This document shows positions 29,030 to 37,733 of a DNA stretch of 64,000 nt, one piece after another (positions within the stretch are counted from its first letter, which is position 1; the number at the start of each line of letters is the position of its first letter). Made by a program: the position numbers and the translations under genes. Under the pieces are notes generated by a model. That model was not told the origin of the DNA. It saw only the letters and a program-made list of their open reading frames with translations, and made no database searches. The stretch covers positions 3,153,501-3,217,500 of the forward strand of contig NC_012881.1 in NCBI RefSeq assembly GCF_000023445.1. The letters run 5' to 3'. This DNA comes from Maridesulfovibrio salexigens DSM 2638. Its GTDB lineage: Bacteria > Desulfobacterota > Desulfovibrionia > Desulfovibrionales > Desulfovibrionaceae.

Positions 29030-30598
29030 ATGAAATCTTCAAACAGCAAAGAAGAATTAGAAAGACTACTCAAAGAAGCAGAAAAGGTTATTCAGCAAAT
29101 TATTGACAGCGGAGTTGCCGAAGAGACCATTGTTGACCAGATTAAAAGATTCCGGGCTGGCTTTCCAAGTACCCCGCTATTAAGGCCCTGCACTCCCGGT
29201 GACGGCATAAAAATCATTGATGATTCCGAACGCCCTCACCTGTCGGCCCACTTCAAAAAAGCAGCTCAAGAAGGCCGGGTAACTAAATTTGTTCCGGCTT
29301 CAGGAGCAGCTACACGTATGTTTAAATCCCTTCTGGCTGTCTACAACTCTGCTGAAATAGAAAACCTTGAAGGCAATAACGACAACCTCATCTTCTGCCG
29401 CACTTTTATTGAAAATCTGCAAAAATTCGCTTTTTATGATGAGTTAAAAAAAATCATGGAAGACAATGGAATTGATCTTAGAAATTCCTGCCGAAACATG
29501 GATTTCAAAACCATCCTGCATTATGTGCTCAGCCCGGAGGGACTTAACTTCGGCAACCTGCCTAAGGGCCTGATTCCATTTCACAGCTACCCTGAACATT
29601 CGCGCACTCCTTTTGCAGAGCATATTGTTGAGTCCATGGAATATGCCAAAGATGGAAAAAACAAAGTGCGAGCCCATTTCACGGTATCGCCAGAACACAG
29701 AAAAAGAATTATGGAACACGTCTCACAAACCGTAGAGAGGTACCCGGAGACAGAATTTCATATTTCATACTCAGAACAACGCAAACAGACCAACACCATT
29801 GCCGTTGATCTCAGTGGCGAAGGATTCCGCACAAGTGACGACAGGCTGTTATTTAGACCAGCAGGCCATGGGGCCCTGCTGGTGAATCTTAATGAACTTG
29901 GCGGCGACATTGTATTCCTGAAAAATATCGACAACGTAGCTCCGGATCACCTGAAAAAAGACACACTTGAATATAAGCAGATTCTCGGCGGATTGTTGAT
30001 ACAATTACAAGAAGAGATATTTGCACACATTCGCAAGATCAAACAGAGAACAGATAAACTGGATCAAACAGAAAAATTCATAACCGACCGTCTTTCCATC
30101 TCACTGCCTGACGATTACAGCAAAATGAGAGAAGGCGAGAAATCAACATGGCTGCTTTCAAAGCTGAATCGCCCGATCAGGGTTTGTGGAATGGTTGAAA
30201 ATACAGGGGAGCCCGGGGGTGGACCTTTTTGGGTAATCGGTCCGGACGGCATTCCGACTCCTCAGATAGTAGAAAAAAATCAGGTAGACCTGAGCAAACC
30301 GGATCAGGCTGACTGTATGTCTAAAGCCACACACTTCAATCCGGTAGATATCATCTGCGGGCTACGCGATTATGAAGGCAAACCATTTAATCTACTTGAA
30401 AGGATAGACAGGGATACCGGCTTCATTTCAGTAAAATCAAAAGACGGTAAGGAGTTAAAAGCAATGGAACTGCCCGGACTCTGGAACGGGGCCATGGCTG
30501 ACTGGATCACCATCTTTGTAGAGGTTCCCTTAAGCACCTTTTCTCCGGTGAAAACAGTTAACGACCTGCTGAAGCCGGAACATCAACCGGCAAGTTGA
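29030..30598 (+). CDS. DUF4301-family protein
   Basis: This 522-residue soluble protein has a conserved N-terminal pattern RFRAGFPSTPLLRPCTPGDG and KFVPASGAATRMFKSLL (about residues 88-104), which I recognise as DUF4301. The glycine/alanine-rich PASGAATRMFK stretch resembles a nucleotide-binding loop of nucleotidyltransferase-like folds, but no catalytic role is established. Later blocks are HSYPEHSRTPFAEHIVES, FRPAGHGALLVNLNELGGDI and NTGEPGGGPFWVIGPDG. The gene is monocistronic after an AGGAGAGGG ribosome site. Its last 16 bases (30583-30598) overlap the 3' end of the convergent tungstate ATPase gene. Confidence 0.75.
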   Translation: MKSSNSKEELERLLKEAEKVIQQIIDSGVAEETIVDQIKRFRAGFPSTPLLRPCTPGDGIKIIDDSERPHLSAHFKKAAQEGRVTKFVPASGAATRMFKSLLAVYNSAEIENLEGNNDNLIFCRTFIENLQKFAFYDELKKIMEDNGIDLRNSCRNMDFKTILHYVLSPEGLNFGNLPKGLIPFHSYPEHSRTPFAEHIVESMEYAKDGKNKVRAHFTVSPEHRKRIMEHVSQTVERYPETEFHISYSEQRKQTNTIAVDLSGEGFRTSDDRLLFRPAGHGALLVNLNELGGDIVFLKNIDNVAPDHLKKDTLEYKQILGGLLIQLQEEIFAHIRKIKQRTDKLDQTEKFITDRLSISLPDDYSKMREGEKSTWLLSKLNRPIRVCGMVENTGEPGGGPFWVIGPDGIPTPQIVEKNQVDLSKPDQADCMSKATHFNPVDIICGLRDYEGKPFNLLERIDRDTGFISVKSKDGKELKAMELPGLWNGAMADWITIFVEVPLSTFSPVKTVNDLLKPEHQPAS

Positions 30599-31230
30599 CC
30601 GTTTTCCAACCGATAAATTGTATCAGAGACTTCTTCCAGCCAAAGGTGATCATGGCTGACAATAACTAGGGTGGTTCCTTGCTCTTCACGGACAGAAACC
30701 GAAGCATCATGGATGAGCTGCGTGGATTCAAAATCAAGGCTGGCAGTGGGCTCATCAAGGAGCAGTACCCGTGGATTCAAAACAAGACGTGCAGCAAGAG
30801 CAACTCTCTGCGCCTCCCCGCCGGAAAGCTCAAACCAGTTGCGATGCAAAAATTTATCCGGGTCTAAACCGACCTGAATCAGGGAATCACAAACTCTGTC
30901 GTGAACATTATTTTCACCACGAAGTTCAAGGCCGTACGCAACATTTGCTTCAACCGAACGCTTAAGGAGGTACGGCTCCTGAGTAAGCATGGTAACTTCT
31001 CGGCGCAGGCTCAAGTCCGGTTCCCGGACCTCATTGCCGTCATAAAAAATTTTACCTGAATCCGGGCTTTCCAGAAAAGAGAGCATACGCATCAGGGTGC
31101 TTTTGCCGCTACCATTATGACCGGCTAAGCCGACAATCGCCCCTTCACCAACCGAAAATTCATCAAGGGACAGAACCTGCCGACCATTATAACGCTGGCA
31201 GATATTTTCAAGCCTGAACAAATCCGTCAT
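30583..31230 (-). CDS. tupC: Tungstate ABC importer, ATP-binding protein
   Basis: The 215-residue ATPase has Walker A AGHNGSGKSTLMR (about 34-46), signature LSGGEAQRVALAARLVLNPR, Walker B VLLLDEPTASLDFES and switch His in VIVSHDHLWLEE. It is shorter than ModC and has no C-terminal molybdate-binding (TOBE) domain, as in TupC. It overlaps the permease gene by one base at 31230. It powers import of tungstate captured by TupA, supplying the W cofactor of formate dehydrogenases. The assignment to tungstate rather than another oxyanion comes from the TupA partner and the local fdh context. Confidence 0.88.
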   Translation of the reverse strand: MTDLFRLENICQRYNGRQVLSLDEFSVGEGAIVGLAGHNGSGKSTLMRMLSFLESPDSGKIFYDGNEVREPDLSLRREVTMLTQEPYLLKRSVEANVAYGLELRGENNVHDRVCDSLIQVGLDPDKFLHRNWFELSGGEAQRVALAARLVLNPRVLLLDEPTASLDFESTQLIHDASVSVREEQGTTLVIVSHDHLWLEEVSDTIYRLENGQLAG

Positions 31231-31925
31231 TACTGGCCCGCCCTTTTTCTGACACCGGACATGGAATAGTTAACCGCAAAAGCAATAATCATGAGCACCA
31301 GACCAAGAGCTATACCCATAGCAAACTCCCCCTTGCCTGTTTCAAGGGCAATGGCAGTGGTAATGGTCCGGGTATGCCACTTGATATTTCCGCCGACCAT
31401 CATGGAAATGCCGATCTCGGAAACAATACGTCCGTAAGCGGCTGCAGCGGCAAGGATGAGGCTGTAACGGGCCTCCCAAAGGATGGTCCGCAAAATCTGT
31501 CCATGTGAAGCACCAAGGGTAAGCAAAGTCTGCTTTAGACGCAGGTCGAGGTTTTCCACCGCCGTGGCCATCATAGCAATGACAATAGGTAATCCGAGCA
31601 TCGTCTGCCCCACAGCAATACCCGGGATGGTGAATAGAAGCTCTATTTCTCCCATAGGCCCTCTGCGGGAAAGCATCGCGTAAACGAGCAATCCTATGAC
31701 AACAGTAGGGAAGGAAAGCATGGTATCGGCAATAAGACGCAAGCATCTCTTGCCGGGAAATTCATGGTAGCCGAGCATAAAGCCTAACGGAGCACCAATG
31801 ATCAGAGTTGCACTGATGGAAATGGTAGTCACGCAGACAGTGGTGTAAATGGCGGAATATGTTTCCGGGTCAGCGGAAAAGAGCAGTACAAATGCCTGCC
31901 AGAAGCCGTTAAAAATAAAGTCCAT
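31230..31925 (-). CDS. tupB: Tungstate ABC importer, permease
   Basis: This 231-residue inner-membrane protein has about five to six helices and the binding-protein-dependent transport EAA-type loop near residue 145 (TLGASHGQILRTILWEARYS), where the coupling helix contacts the ATPase. An early segment reads TLIIGAPLGFMLGYHEFPGK. Length and loop fit TupB. It lies 135 bases after tupA and one base before tupC. It probably forms a homodimeric channel. Confidence 0.88.
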   Translation of the reverse strand: MDFIFNGFWQAFVLLFSADPETYSAIYTTVCVTTISISATLIIGAPLGFMLGYHEFPGKRCLRLIADTMLSFPTVVIGLLVYAMLSRRGPMGEIELLFTIPGIAVGQTMLGLPIVIAMMATAVENLDLRLKQTLLTLGASHGQILRTILWEARYSLILAAAAAYGRIVSEIGISMMVGGNIKWHTRTITTAIALETGKGEFAMGIALGLVLMIIAFAVNYSMSGVRKRAGQ

Positions 31926-32060
31926 GTACTATTAATCCCTCCCTTTCACATAAATTCTATTAATACCAAACGGCCTTACAGAGAACAAGAACGAAACAGA
32001 CTATAACAAGGGGAGGGAAATGAGTGGAACTCCATAGGAGCTCCACTCAGGAATCATGAT

Positions 32061-32885
32061 CTATTTAGCGTTGGGAATGAAGAGTTTTTTACCGAGCAGC
32101 TTGAAGTCGCCGATAGCTTTCTGAGTGCTGGGGGAAGCCATCCACTCGGAGAACTTGGTTGCCAGTTCGTACTTTGCGTTCTTGCAGTTGGCGGGGTTAA
32201 CAGCCAGGACACTGTACTGGTTGAAGAGAGACTTATCGCCTTCCACCAGAACTTTCAGTTCGGGGGAACCGTTCTTGTTTGCGCTGTATTTAATGTAGGT
32301 GCCGCGGTCGGTCATGATGTATGCATCTCGCTCTTCAGCAACGGTGATACTTTTGATCATGCCCTGACCGGTCTGGATGTACCATTCTGCTTTATCGGGA
32401 ACAGCCATACCTGCAACTTTCCAAAGGGAAATTTCTTTTTTGTTGGTACCGGAGTTGTCGCCACGGCTGACGAAAGCAGCTTTTGCATCTGCAACAGCTT
32501 TCATTGCCTGCACAACAGGAAGGCCTTTAATGCCTGCGGGATCGGAATCGGGACCGATAATTACGAAGTCGTTGTACATTACTTCGCGGCGATCTTTGAG
32601 AGCACCCATATCAACATTTTTTTTTTCAGCAGCGGGAGCGTGAACCATAAGAACATCTACGTCGCAGTTCTGGCCCATTTTGAGAGCTTTACCGGTACCT
32701 ACAGCAGTCCATTTCAGCTCGATGCCGGTTTCCTTTTGAAACTTGGGTGCAAGTTCATCAAGCAGACCGGTGTTATCTGTGCTGGTGGTGGTAGCCATCA
32801 TCAGCGTTTCAGCTTTTACCAGTCCCGGAGCAACGAGCAGGGAAACGAGAGCGAAAGTAAGCAGCAATACTTTAAGTTTTTTCAT
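32061..32885 (-). CDS. tupA: Tungstate-binding periplasmic protein
   Basis: This 274-residue substrate-binding protein has a signal peptide MKKLKVLLLTFALVSLLVAP, with likely cleavage after VKA. The mature start contains TTTSTDNTGLLDELAPKF; the TTTS motif is the oxyanion signature of TupA, distinguishing it from ModA and WtpA. Other pieces are GTGKALKMGQNCDVDVLMVH and VSRGDNSGTNKKE. A GGAGG ribosome site precedes ATG 32885. It is the first gene of tupABC and divergent from fdhD, with a candidate operator dyad between them. Confidence 0.93.
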   Translation of the reverse strand: MKKLKVLLLTFALVSLLVAPGLVKAETLMMATTTSTDNTGLLDELAPKFQKETGIELKWTAVGTGKALKMGQNCDVDVLMVHAPAAEKKNVDMGALKDRREVMYNDFVIIGPDSDPAGIKGLPVVQAMKAVADAKAAFVSRGDNSGTNKKEISLWKVAGMAVPDKAEWYIQTGQGMIKSITVAEERDAYIMTDRGTYIKYSANKNGSPELKVLVEGDKSLFNQYSVLAVNPANCKNAKYELATKFSEWMASPSTQKAIGDFKLLGKKLFIPNAK

Positions 32886-32948
32886 TTTTCCTCCAAAAAG
32901 AACTCTGTTTAAAAATTCGTAAATTCCAGATCATCCGCAATATTGAAA

Positions 32949-32970
32949 TCACGCCTGATAATAAGCGTGA
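32949..32970. promoter_or_regulatory. Candidate operator dyad between tupA and fdhD
   Basis: TCACGC (32949-32954) and GCGTGA (32965-32970) form a 6-bp inverted repeat with a 10-base spacer in the shared divergent region. A ModE- or TunR-type oxyanion regulator is a plausible binder, but the consensus was not compared; this is a candidate only. Confidence 0.4.
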
Positions 32971-33139
32971 ATAGTGTATTTCTAGACCAGAAAGAACGCT
33001 CTATGTCAATATGAGCACAATTATACTCTTAGTCTTAACCTGATTTTGCACCAAAAGTGTGTAGAAACAGACGCAGAAATTAAGATCTTGCCCGCAATGC
33101 CTGTTACCCCTATGCTGTTTAAAATATATCAGGCGGAGC

Positions 33140-33928
33140 ATGATGAAAGAAAGTTTCAGCTATACAGTAAAAGAATATTGCGGTGGTGAATTCAAGGATA
33201 AAGAGATCAGCAGCATCCTTGAAGTACCTTTGACCATCAACCTTAACGGCCGCGAAGTGGTTACCCTGCTGACCACGGCCCGCTACCCGGATTATCTGGC
33301 TGTGGGTTTTCTAAAATCCGACGCTTATATTTCCACTCGCGACCAGATAACCGACCTGAAAATCACAGAACATGATGACCGTATCATTGCGGACATCAGC
33401 ACCAGCCATGATCCTTGGAAAGGCCGGGTTCTCGAATATTCCATCACTTCCGGCTGCGGTAAGGGCACCAACTTCGGACGCAATGTTTCCACCATCTCCA
33501 AACGTACCATCACGTCGGAGCTGACCGTAACCCCGGACCAAATCCTGACCCACGCCAATGAACTGCATTCGCGTTCCACCCTTTATAACAAAACCCGCGG
33601 CTGCCATAATTCATCCCTCTGCACCCCGGAAGAAATGCTCTACTTCCGTGAGGATATCGGCCGCCACAACGCCATCGACATGATTGTCGGCCAGTGCTTT
33701 CTTGAAAATGTACCCACTGACGGAAAAATGATTGTCTCCACCGGACGCGTAGCATCGGAAATCCTGCTCAAAGCGGTACGCATCGGAGTCCCCATACTCG
33801 CTTCCACTGCCGTGGCTACCAGTTTTTCCGTGGAGCTAGCCCGCAAAATAGGCATCACCCTTGTCGGAAACATCAGCAAAACAGGATTCTGGGTTTACAA
33901 CGATCAGGGCAGAATCAAAGGGTTGTAA
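33140..33928 (+). CDS. fdhD: Formate dehydrogenase accessory sulfurtransferase FdhD
   Basis: This 262-residue protein transfers sulfur to the Mo/W-bis-MGD cofactor of formate dehydrogenase. Family blocks are EVPLTINLNGREVVTLLTT, the nucleotide-loop region, and FREDIGRHNAIDMIVGQCF near residue 170. The Cys loop reads SGCGKGTN with one cysteine (Cys106), whereas the E. coli protein has a CxxC pair there. Two further cysteines occur at 155 and 161 (RGCHNSSLC) where many homologues read GGVHAAAL. The first ATG at 33140 is immediately followed by a second at 33143; either may start. It is divergent from tupA and 195 bases upstream of fdhE. Confidence 0.92.
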   Translation: MMKESFSYTVKEYCGGEFKDKEISSILEVPLTINLNGREVVTLLTTARYPDYLAVGFLKSDAYISTRDQITDLKITEHDDRIIADISTSHDPWKGRVLEYSITSGCGKGTNFGRNVSTISKRTITSELTVTPDQILTHANELHSRSTLYNKTRGCHNSSLCTPEEMLYFREDIGRHNAIDMIVGQCFLENVPTDGKMIVSTGRVASEILLKAVRIGVPILASTAVATSFSVELARKIGITLVGNISKTGFWVYNDQGRIKGL

Positions 33929-34123
33929 TTTTTCCACACACTTAAATTATACCATTTTAGCCATAATATTTTTCCCAAATAATCGATTAGACTTTGTGCC
34001 AAAACGCGATTAATTAACACTCTTATGCAGGTGCCACTATTAAGGCATATGCTTTTTTTAACAGGAATGAAACAATCCCGGCCGACCCTACAGCCGGGTT
34101 CCCCTTAAGGAGTGTTTTTTATA

Positions 34124-35065
34124 ATGAATTTTGATTACAGCAGTGCGAAAGAACAGCTGGATAAAAAAGTATCCGAGCTGCGGGAAAAGCCTTTCCTTCC
34201 GGAAGAGCTTGTTAATTTAATTTCAAATGTTGCCGCAATCCAGCTGGAAGCGCAGCAGCACTCCGCCCCGACCATTCCGACGGACCTCGCTCCTGAAGAT
34301 GCCAACCTGCAGGGACGCCCTCTGCTTGCCCGTGAAAATTTCACTTATGACTATGAACAGGCATGCAAGCTTGTTGATGAACTGGCTGAACTGGTAGGTA
34401 AGGAAGAAGGTCCTATTGCCGAAGCAACTACAATGATCACTGCATCCATCAAGTCCGGTGAGCTGGACCTGAAGCAGGCTTTCAAGGCTTACCTTGAAAC
34501 CGATGATGATTTCTTCATGGGCTGGGCGGAAAAAATGCCCGAGGCACCGCGCACCCTCAGCTTTCTCGTCCAGTCTGCGCTGACTCCTTCCATTAAGGCA
34601 GTTGCTGCCGCACTGGAAGAAAAGCTGCCCCATCAACCGGCAGACACCTCTGAACGTGCCGACAGTGCCGAACTTGATTTTGAACTTGAGCAGCCCGCAC
34701 CACGCAGCCACGGACACTGTCCCATCTGCGGGTCCGTGCCCTTCATGCACACCCTGCATCACCAGCAGGGATTCCGCTACGCCAACTGTTCCTTCTGCCA
34801 TACCGAGTACCGTGTTCGCCGCATGGCCTGTGCATACTGCGATAACACCAATGCGGACAGCCTTAAATTTTTCACCGTGGAAGAAGCACCGGGCTACCGT
34901 GTAGATGTCTGTGATTCCTGTAAAACCTATATGAAAACCGCAGACTTCAGGGAAGTGAATAAAGTTTCCGTCCCCGCACTCAATGACCTTGAATCCCTGC
35001 CGCTGGATTTTGTGGCAGTGGAGGAAGGATACAACCGGGGCACCCTCTCCGTCTGGGGATTCTAA
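34124..35065 (+). CDS. fdhE: Formate dehydrogenase accessory protein FdhE
   Basis: The chosen start ATG at 34124 follows AAGGAG by 11 bases and gives 313 residues; an in-frame GTG at 34112 overlaps that ribosome site. The C-terminal half is a rubredoxin-like metal-binding region with four CxxC pairs (CPICG, CSFC, CAYC and CDSC, about residues 200-280), the FdhE hallmark. FdhE acts late in formate dehydrogenase assembly and interacts with the catalytic subunit; the cysteines bind iron or zinc. It ends one base before moaA, so the two are coupled. Formate dehydrogenase structural genes are not in the window. Confidence 0.93.
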
Positions 35066-35066
35066 A

Positions 35067-36059
35067 ATGGTACTTACCGACAAGATAGGCCGCACGGTAA
35101 ATTACCTGCGGCTGAGTGTTACTGACCGCTGCAACCTGCGTTGCATGTATTGCGTAACCAAAGACTTCAAGCACATTCCCCACCCGGACATCCTGCGCTA
35201 TGAAGAGATGCTCCGCCTAGTGGACCTCGCTGCTTCCATGAATATTTCCAAGCTGCGCCTGACCGGGGGAGAACCCTTTGCCCGCAAGGGATTCATGGAT
35301 TTCATTTCACAAGTTATGGACAGCCACCCGGAAATAGACCTGCGCATAACCACCAACGGAACATTAATCGAGCCTCTGGTGCCTGAACTTAAAAAGATAG
35401 GGGTCAGCAGGCTGAACATTTCGCTTGATACCCTCGACCGGGAAACCTTCAAGGAAGTAACCGGACGCGATCATTTAACTGATGTACTGGCAACCATTTC
35501 CGCCTGTCTCTCAGCCGGAATCAGGGTTAAGGTCAACGCCGTGGCCATGAAAGGAATCAATGACAGAGAACTTAATTCCTTCATCGACTTTGCACGCGAA
35601 AATCCCATCGACATGCGCTTTATCGAATTCATGCCCATGGGCGACGATACCAAATCCGACAGCAGGTTCTGGTCTGCTGATGATATCCTCGAGCAAGGCA
35701 GGGAATACGTGAACCTGATCCCGGTAAAACGTACTGCCGAGAACCGCGGCCCTGCGCGCATGTACTCTATCGAAGGAGGTAAAGGGAGACTGGGCTTGAT
35801 TTCCCCGGTAAGTTCGCATTTCTGCGCTACATGTAACAGGTTGCGCATTACCTCCGACGGTCAGCTGCGCACCTGTCTTTTCTCCGACAAAACATACGGC
35901 CTGCGCGATATTTTAAGGAATCCCGAACTGGGTGATGATGCCCTGCGTAAGGTAATTGCTGAGGCAACTGTCGACAAACCGCTGGGTTACCATCTTTTAG
36001 AACAAAGATCAGGATGTGAAGGTGTATGCGAAACACAGATGTCATCCATAGGCGGATAA
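35067..36059 (+). CDS. moaA: GTP 3',8-cyclase MoaA
   Basis: The ATG at 35067 (one base after the fdhE stop) gives 330 residues beginning [20 protein letters not shown]; a longer upstream frame lies inside fdhE. The radical SAM cluster motif is CNLRCMYC (Cys22, 26, 29). The C-terminal second cluster uses Cys253, Cys256 and Cys270 ([19 protein letters not shown]). The final Gly-Gly needed for catalysis is present (SSIGG). MoaA with MoaC converts GTP to cyclic pyranopterin monophosphate, the first step of molybdopterin synthesis. Placement with fdhE ties cofactor supply to tungsten/molybdenum formate dehydrogenase maturation. Confidence 0.96.
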
Positions 36060-36070
36060 AAGGATCTTCT

Positions 36071-36955
36071 ATGGGAACTGTTTCCGAAAACAGGGATGAA
36101 CTACTGGCACGTCTGATGTCTTCTGAGGAGGAAGCCAGAAAATTCCTCCTGCACAAAGCTTTGGGAGATCGCAAACCCTTCTGCCCCCGCTGCCGGGAGC
36201 ACAAGCTCTACAATCTCAACGGTGACCGCTACCGCTGTTCCTCCTGCAAGTACACCTTTCAGGATTTCAGCGGTCGCTGGATCAACAACGGCGGCCTTTC
36301 CGCACGCGAATGGGTGCGCCTGATCCAGATGTTCGCCGAGGATCATACCGCACATGCAATTTCACTTGATCTGGAGCTTTCCTATAACGCAACCTACAAG
36401 GCCATCACTGCCCTGCGTTTCGCCATCCTAGCGCAGGCGATCGATGCTCAGCAGTTGCTAAGCCCAGAGACCGGGTTGCATAAGCACCTCAAAAACAAAA
36501 AGCTGACCGGGGTCCCTTCCAAGAAAACCACCGGAAGCATTCCCGTATTCGGAATAATGGAAAAGAACGGCTGGGTGTTCATCGATTTAATGCAGAACAT
36601 CACTGCGGAATCGGTGTTCCACTTCAACCACAACTTCCACCTCAAGCTGGTCCGTCACGGAAGTATTATCCACACCGACCGCTACCAGAAGTACGATTCC
36701 CTGATCCTCTGCGGAGATGATTCCCTACCGCTGGATTACATCCGAAAATACCCGGATGTCACCCCGCACATAGAAATATCAGGTGGAGAGTTCTGGCAAT
36801 TCGCACGTCAGCGCTTCAAGCGCTACAAGGGAATATCCCCGCACCGCTTTCCTTTATATCTGAAGGAACTGGAATTTAGATTCAACAATCGCTCGAAAGA
36901 TTTGTTCGATTTATTGACTAGTTATATTTGTAAGATTGTTCCTGACGTGGATTAG
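36071..36955 (+). CDS. IS1595-type transposase homologue, probably domesticated
   Basis: The 294-residue product begins at ATG 36071, 11 bases after moaA, with AAGGA before it. It has a zinc ribbon (Cys38, 41, 56, 59) and an IS1595/ISXO2-like body ending LKELEFRFNNRSKDLFDLL. In active relatives the first catalytic Asp lies in DETY; here the aligned place reads SPETGLH (131-137). Asp203 of HTDRYQKYD is kept, but the last acidic region reads SGGEFWQ where relatives have an N-x-x-E-G/S motif. No terminal inverted repeats or target duplications were seen. The tight fit after moaA suggests a co-opted regulator of Mo/W genes. This is inference. Confidence 0.7.
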   Translation: MGTVSENRDELLARLMSSEEEARKFLLHKALGDRKPFCPRCREHKLYNLNGDRYRCSSCKYTFQDFSGRWINNGGLSAREWVRLIQMFAEDHTAHAISLDLELSYNATYKAITALRFAILAQAIDAQQLLSPETGLHKHLKNKKLTGVPSKKTTGSIPVFGIMEKNGWVFIDLMQNITAESVFHFNHNFHLKLVRHGSIIHTDRYQKYDSLILCGDDSLPLDYIRKYPDVTPHIEISGGEFWQFARQRFKRYKGISPHRFPLYLKELEFRFNNRSKDLFDLLTSYICKIVPDVD

Positions 36956-36989
36956 GGATTATTCAGCTATTTTGATTGAGATAAATGGA

Positions 36990-37028
36990 AACTCCCCCGT
37001 CTGCTTGGGTAGGCGGGGGAGTTTTTAG
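36990..37028. terminator. Terminator after the moaA/IS1595-like operon
   Basis: AACTCCCCCG (36990-36999) pairs with CGGGGGAGTT (37014-37023), followed by a T-run, between convergent units. Confidence 0.9.
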
Positions 37029-37041
37029 TTAACCATATCTT

Positions 37042-37572
37042 CTATTCTTTTGATTCAACTTTTTCAGATTCAATAGCAACGACCTTAAGACATGAACGAC
37101 CTGTTGCTAGATTAATTAGACTCTGACGCAAAATCTGATTTTCTGTATCTACATTATTATAAAACTGCGGCGCATACCCACCACGTTCAATTTGAGAACG
37201 CTGAACAGAAAAATTTAAACATTTAGCAAGAGTTTCTATTAAATCATACAAAAGATGTTCCGTCTTACGATTCCACTCTTCGGCATCTTTCAGCCGATAT
37301 GCATGATCTTCGAGATGTTTTAAATATAAACTCCATGCACTTCTAACGGCTCTATCTCCGCTACTATTTGAGGCAAATTCAAAATCAATCAAATTTAAGG
37401 CCTTGACATGATCCAGATGTATTCCAAGCTTCCTTGTCGACATCAAGTCCTTAAAAACCTGCTCACGCCTTTCTTTTTTACTTTTCCTATCTTGCAAATA
37501 TTGACCAACAATAACAGCAAAAATGGGACCGAGAAGAATAGCAATTAGAGTCAAAACTTCATTCAATGACAT
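37042..37572 (-). CDS. Membrane-anchored protein of unknown function
   Basis: The 176-residue protein has one N-terminal membrane segment (about 5-25, VLTLIAILLGPIFAVIVGQY) followed by a basic helix DRKSKKERRE and a mostly helical cytoplasmic region. The pattern resembles the DUF6680-type family of short anchored proteins, recalled rather than verified. It is flanked by terminators at 36990 and 37676, so it is its own unit, and it is AT-richer than ruv and moa genes. Such orphan proteins often sit in variable or defence loci, but nothing nearby confirms that here. Confidence 0.55.
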   Translation of the reverse strand: MSLNEVLTLIAILLGPIFAVIVGQYLQDRKSKKERREQVFKDLMSTRKLGIHLDHVKALNLIDFEFASNSSGDRAVRSAWSLYLKHLEDHAYRLKDAEEWNRKTEHLLYDLIETLAKCLNFSVQRSQIERGGYAPQFYNNVDTENQILRQSLINLATGRSCLKVVAIESEKVESKE

Positions 37573-37675
37573 TTTTAATCCTCAAAATAGCATTTCTAAT
37601 TATTTAGTAAGCCAAAATTTATGCAAGAATCTACATCTTATAAGAACTAAGAGTCAATATTGAGACACGCATCAA

Positions 37676-37710
37676 AAAGCCCCGCACAACCAAGTTGTGC
37701 GGGGCTTTCC
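37676..37710. terminator. Terminator downstream of the diguanylate cyclase gene
   Basis: A perfect 15-bp stem AAAGCCCCGCACAAC (37676-37690) with GTTGTGCGGGGCTTT (37694-37708) has a 3-base loop. The A-run on the left provides the T-run for the leftward gene that ends at 37734. Confidence 0.93.
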
Positions 37711-37733
37711 AATAAAAATATCAAATCAAAATC

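Noticed and set aside
34223-35095. 290-codon minus-strand frame opposite fdhE
   Set aside because: Shadow of fdhE, which has its four CxxC pairs and a proper ribosome site.
36026-36960. Active IS1595 insertion sequence
   Set aside because: No terminal inverted repeats or target duplications could be seen and catalytic residues appear lost; called a domesticated homologue instead.
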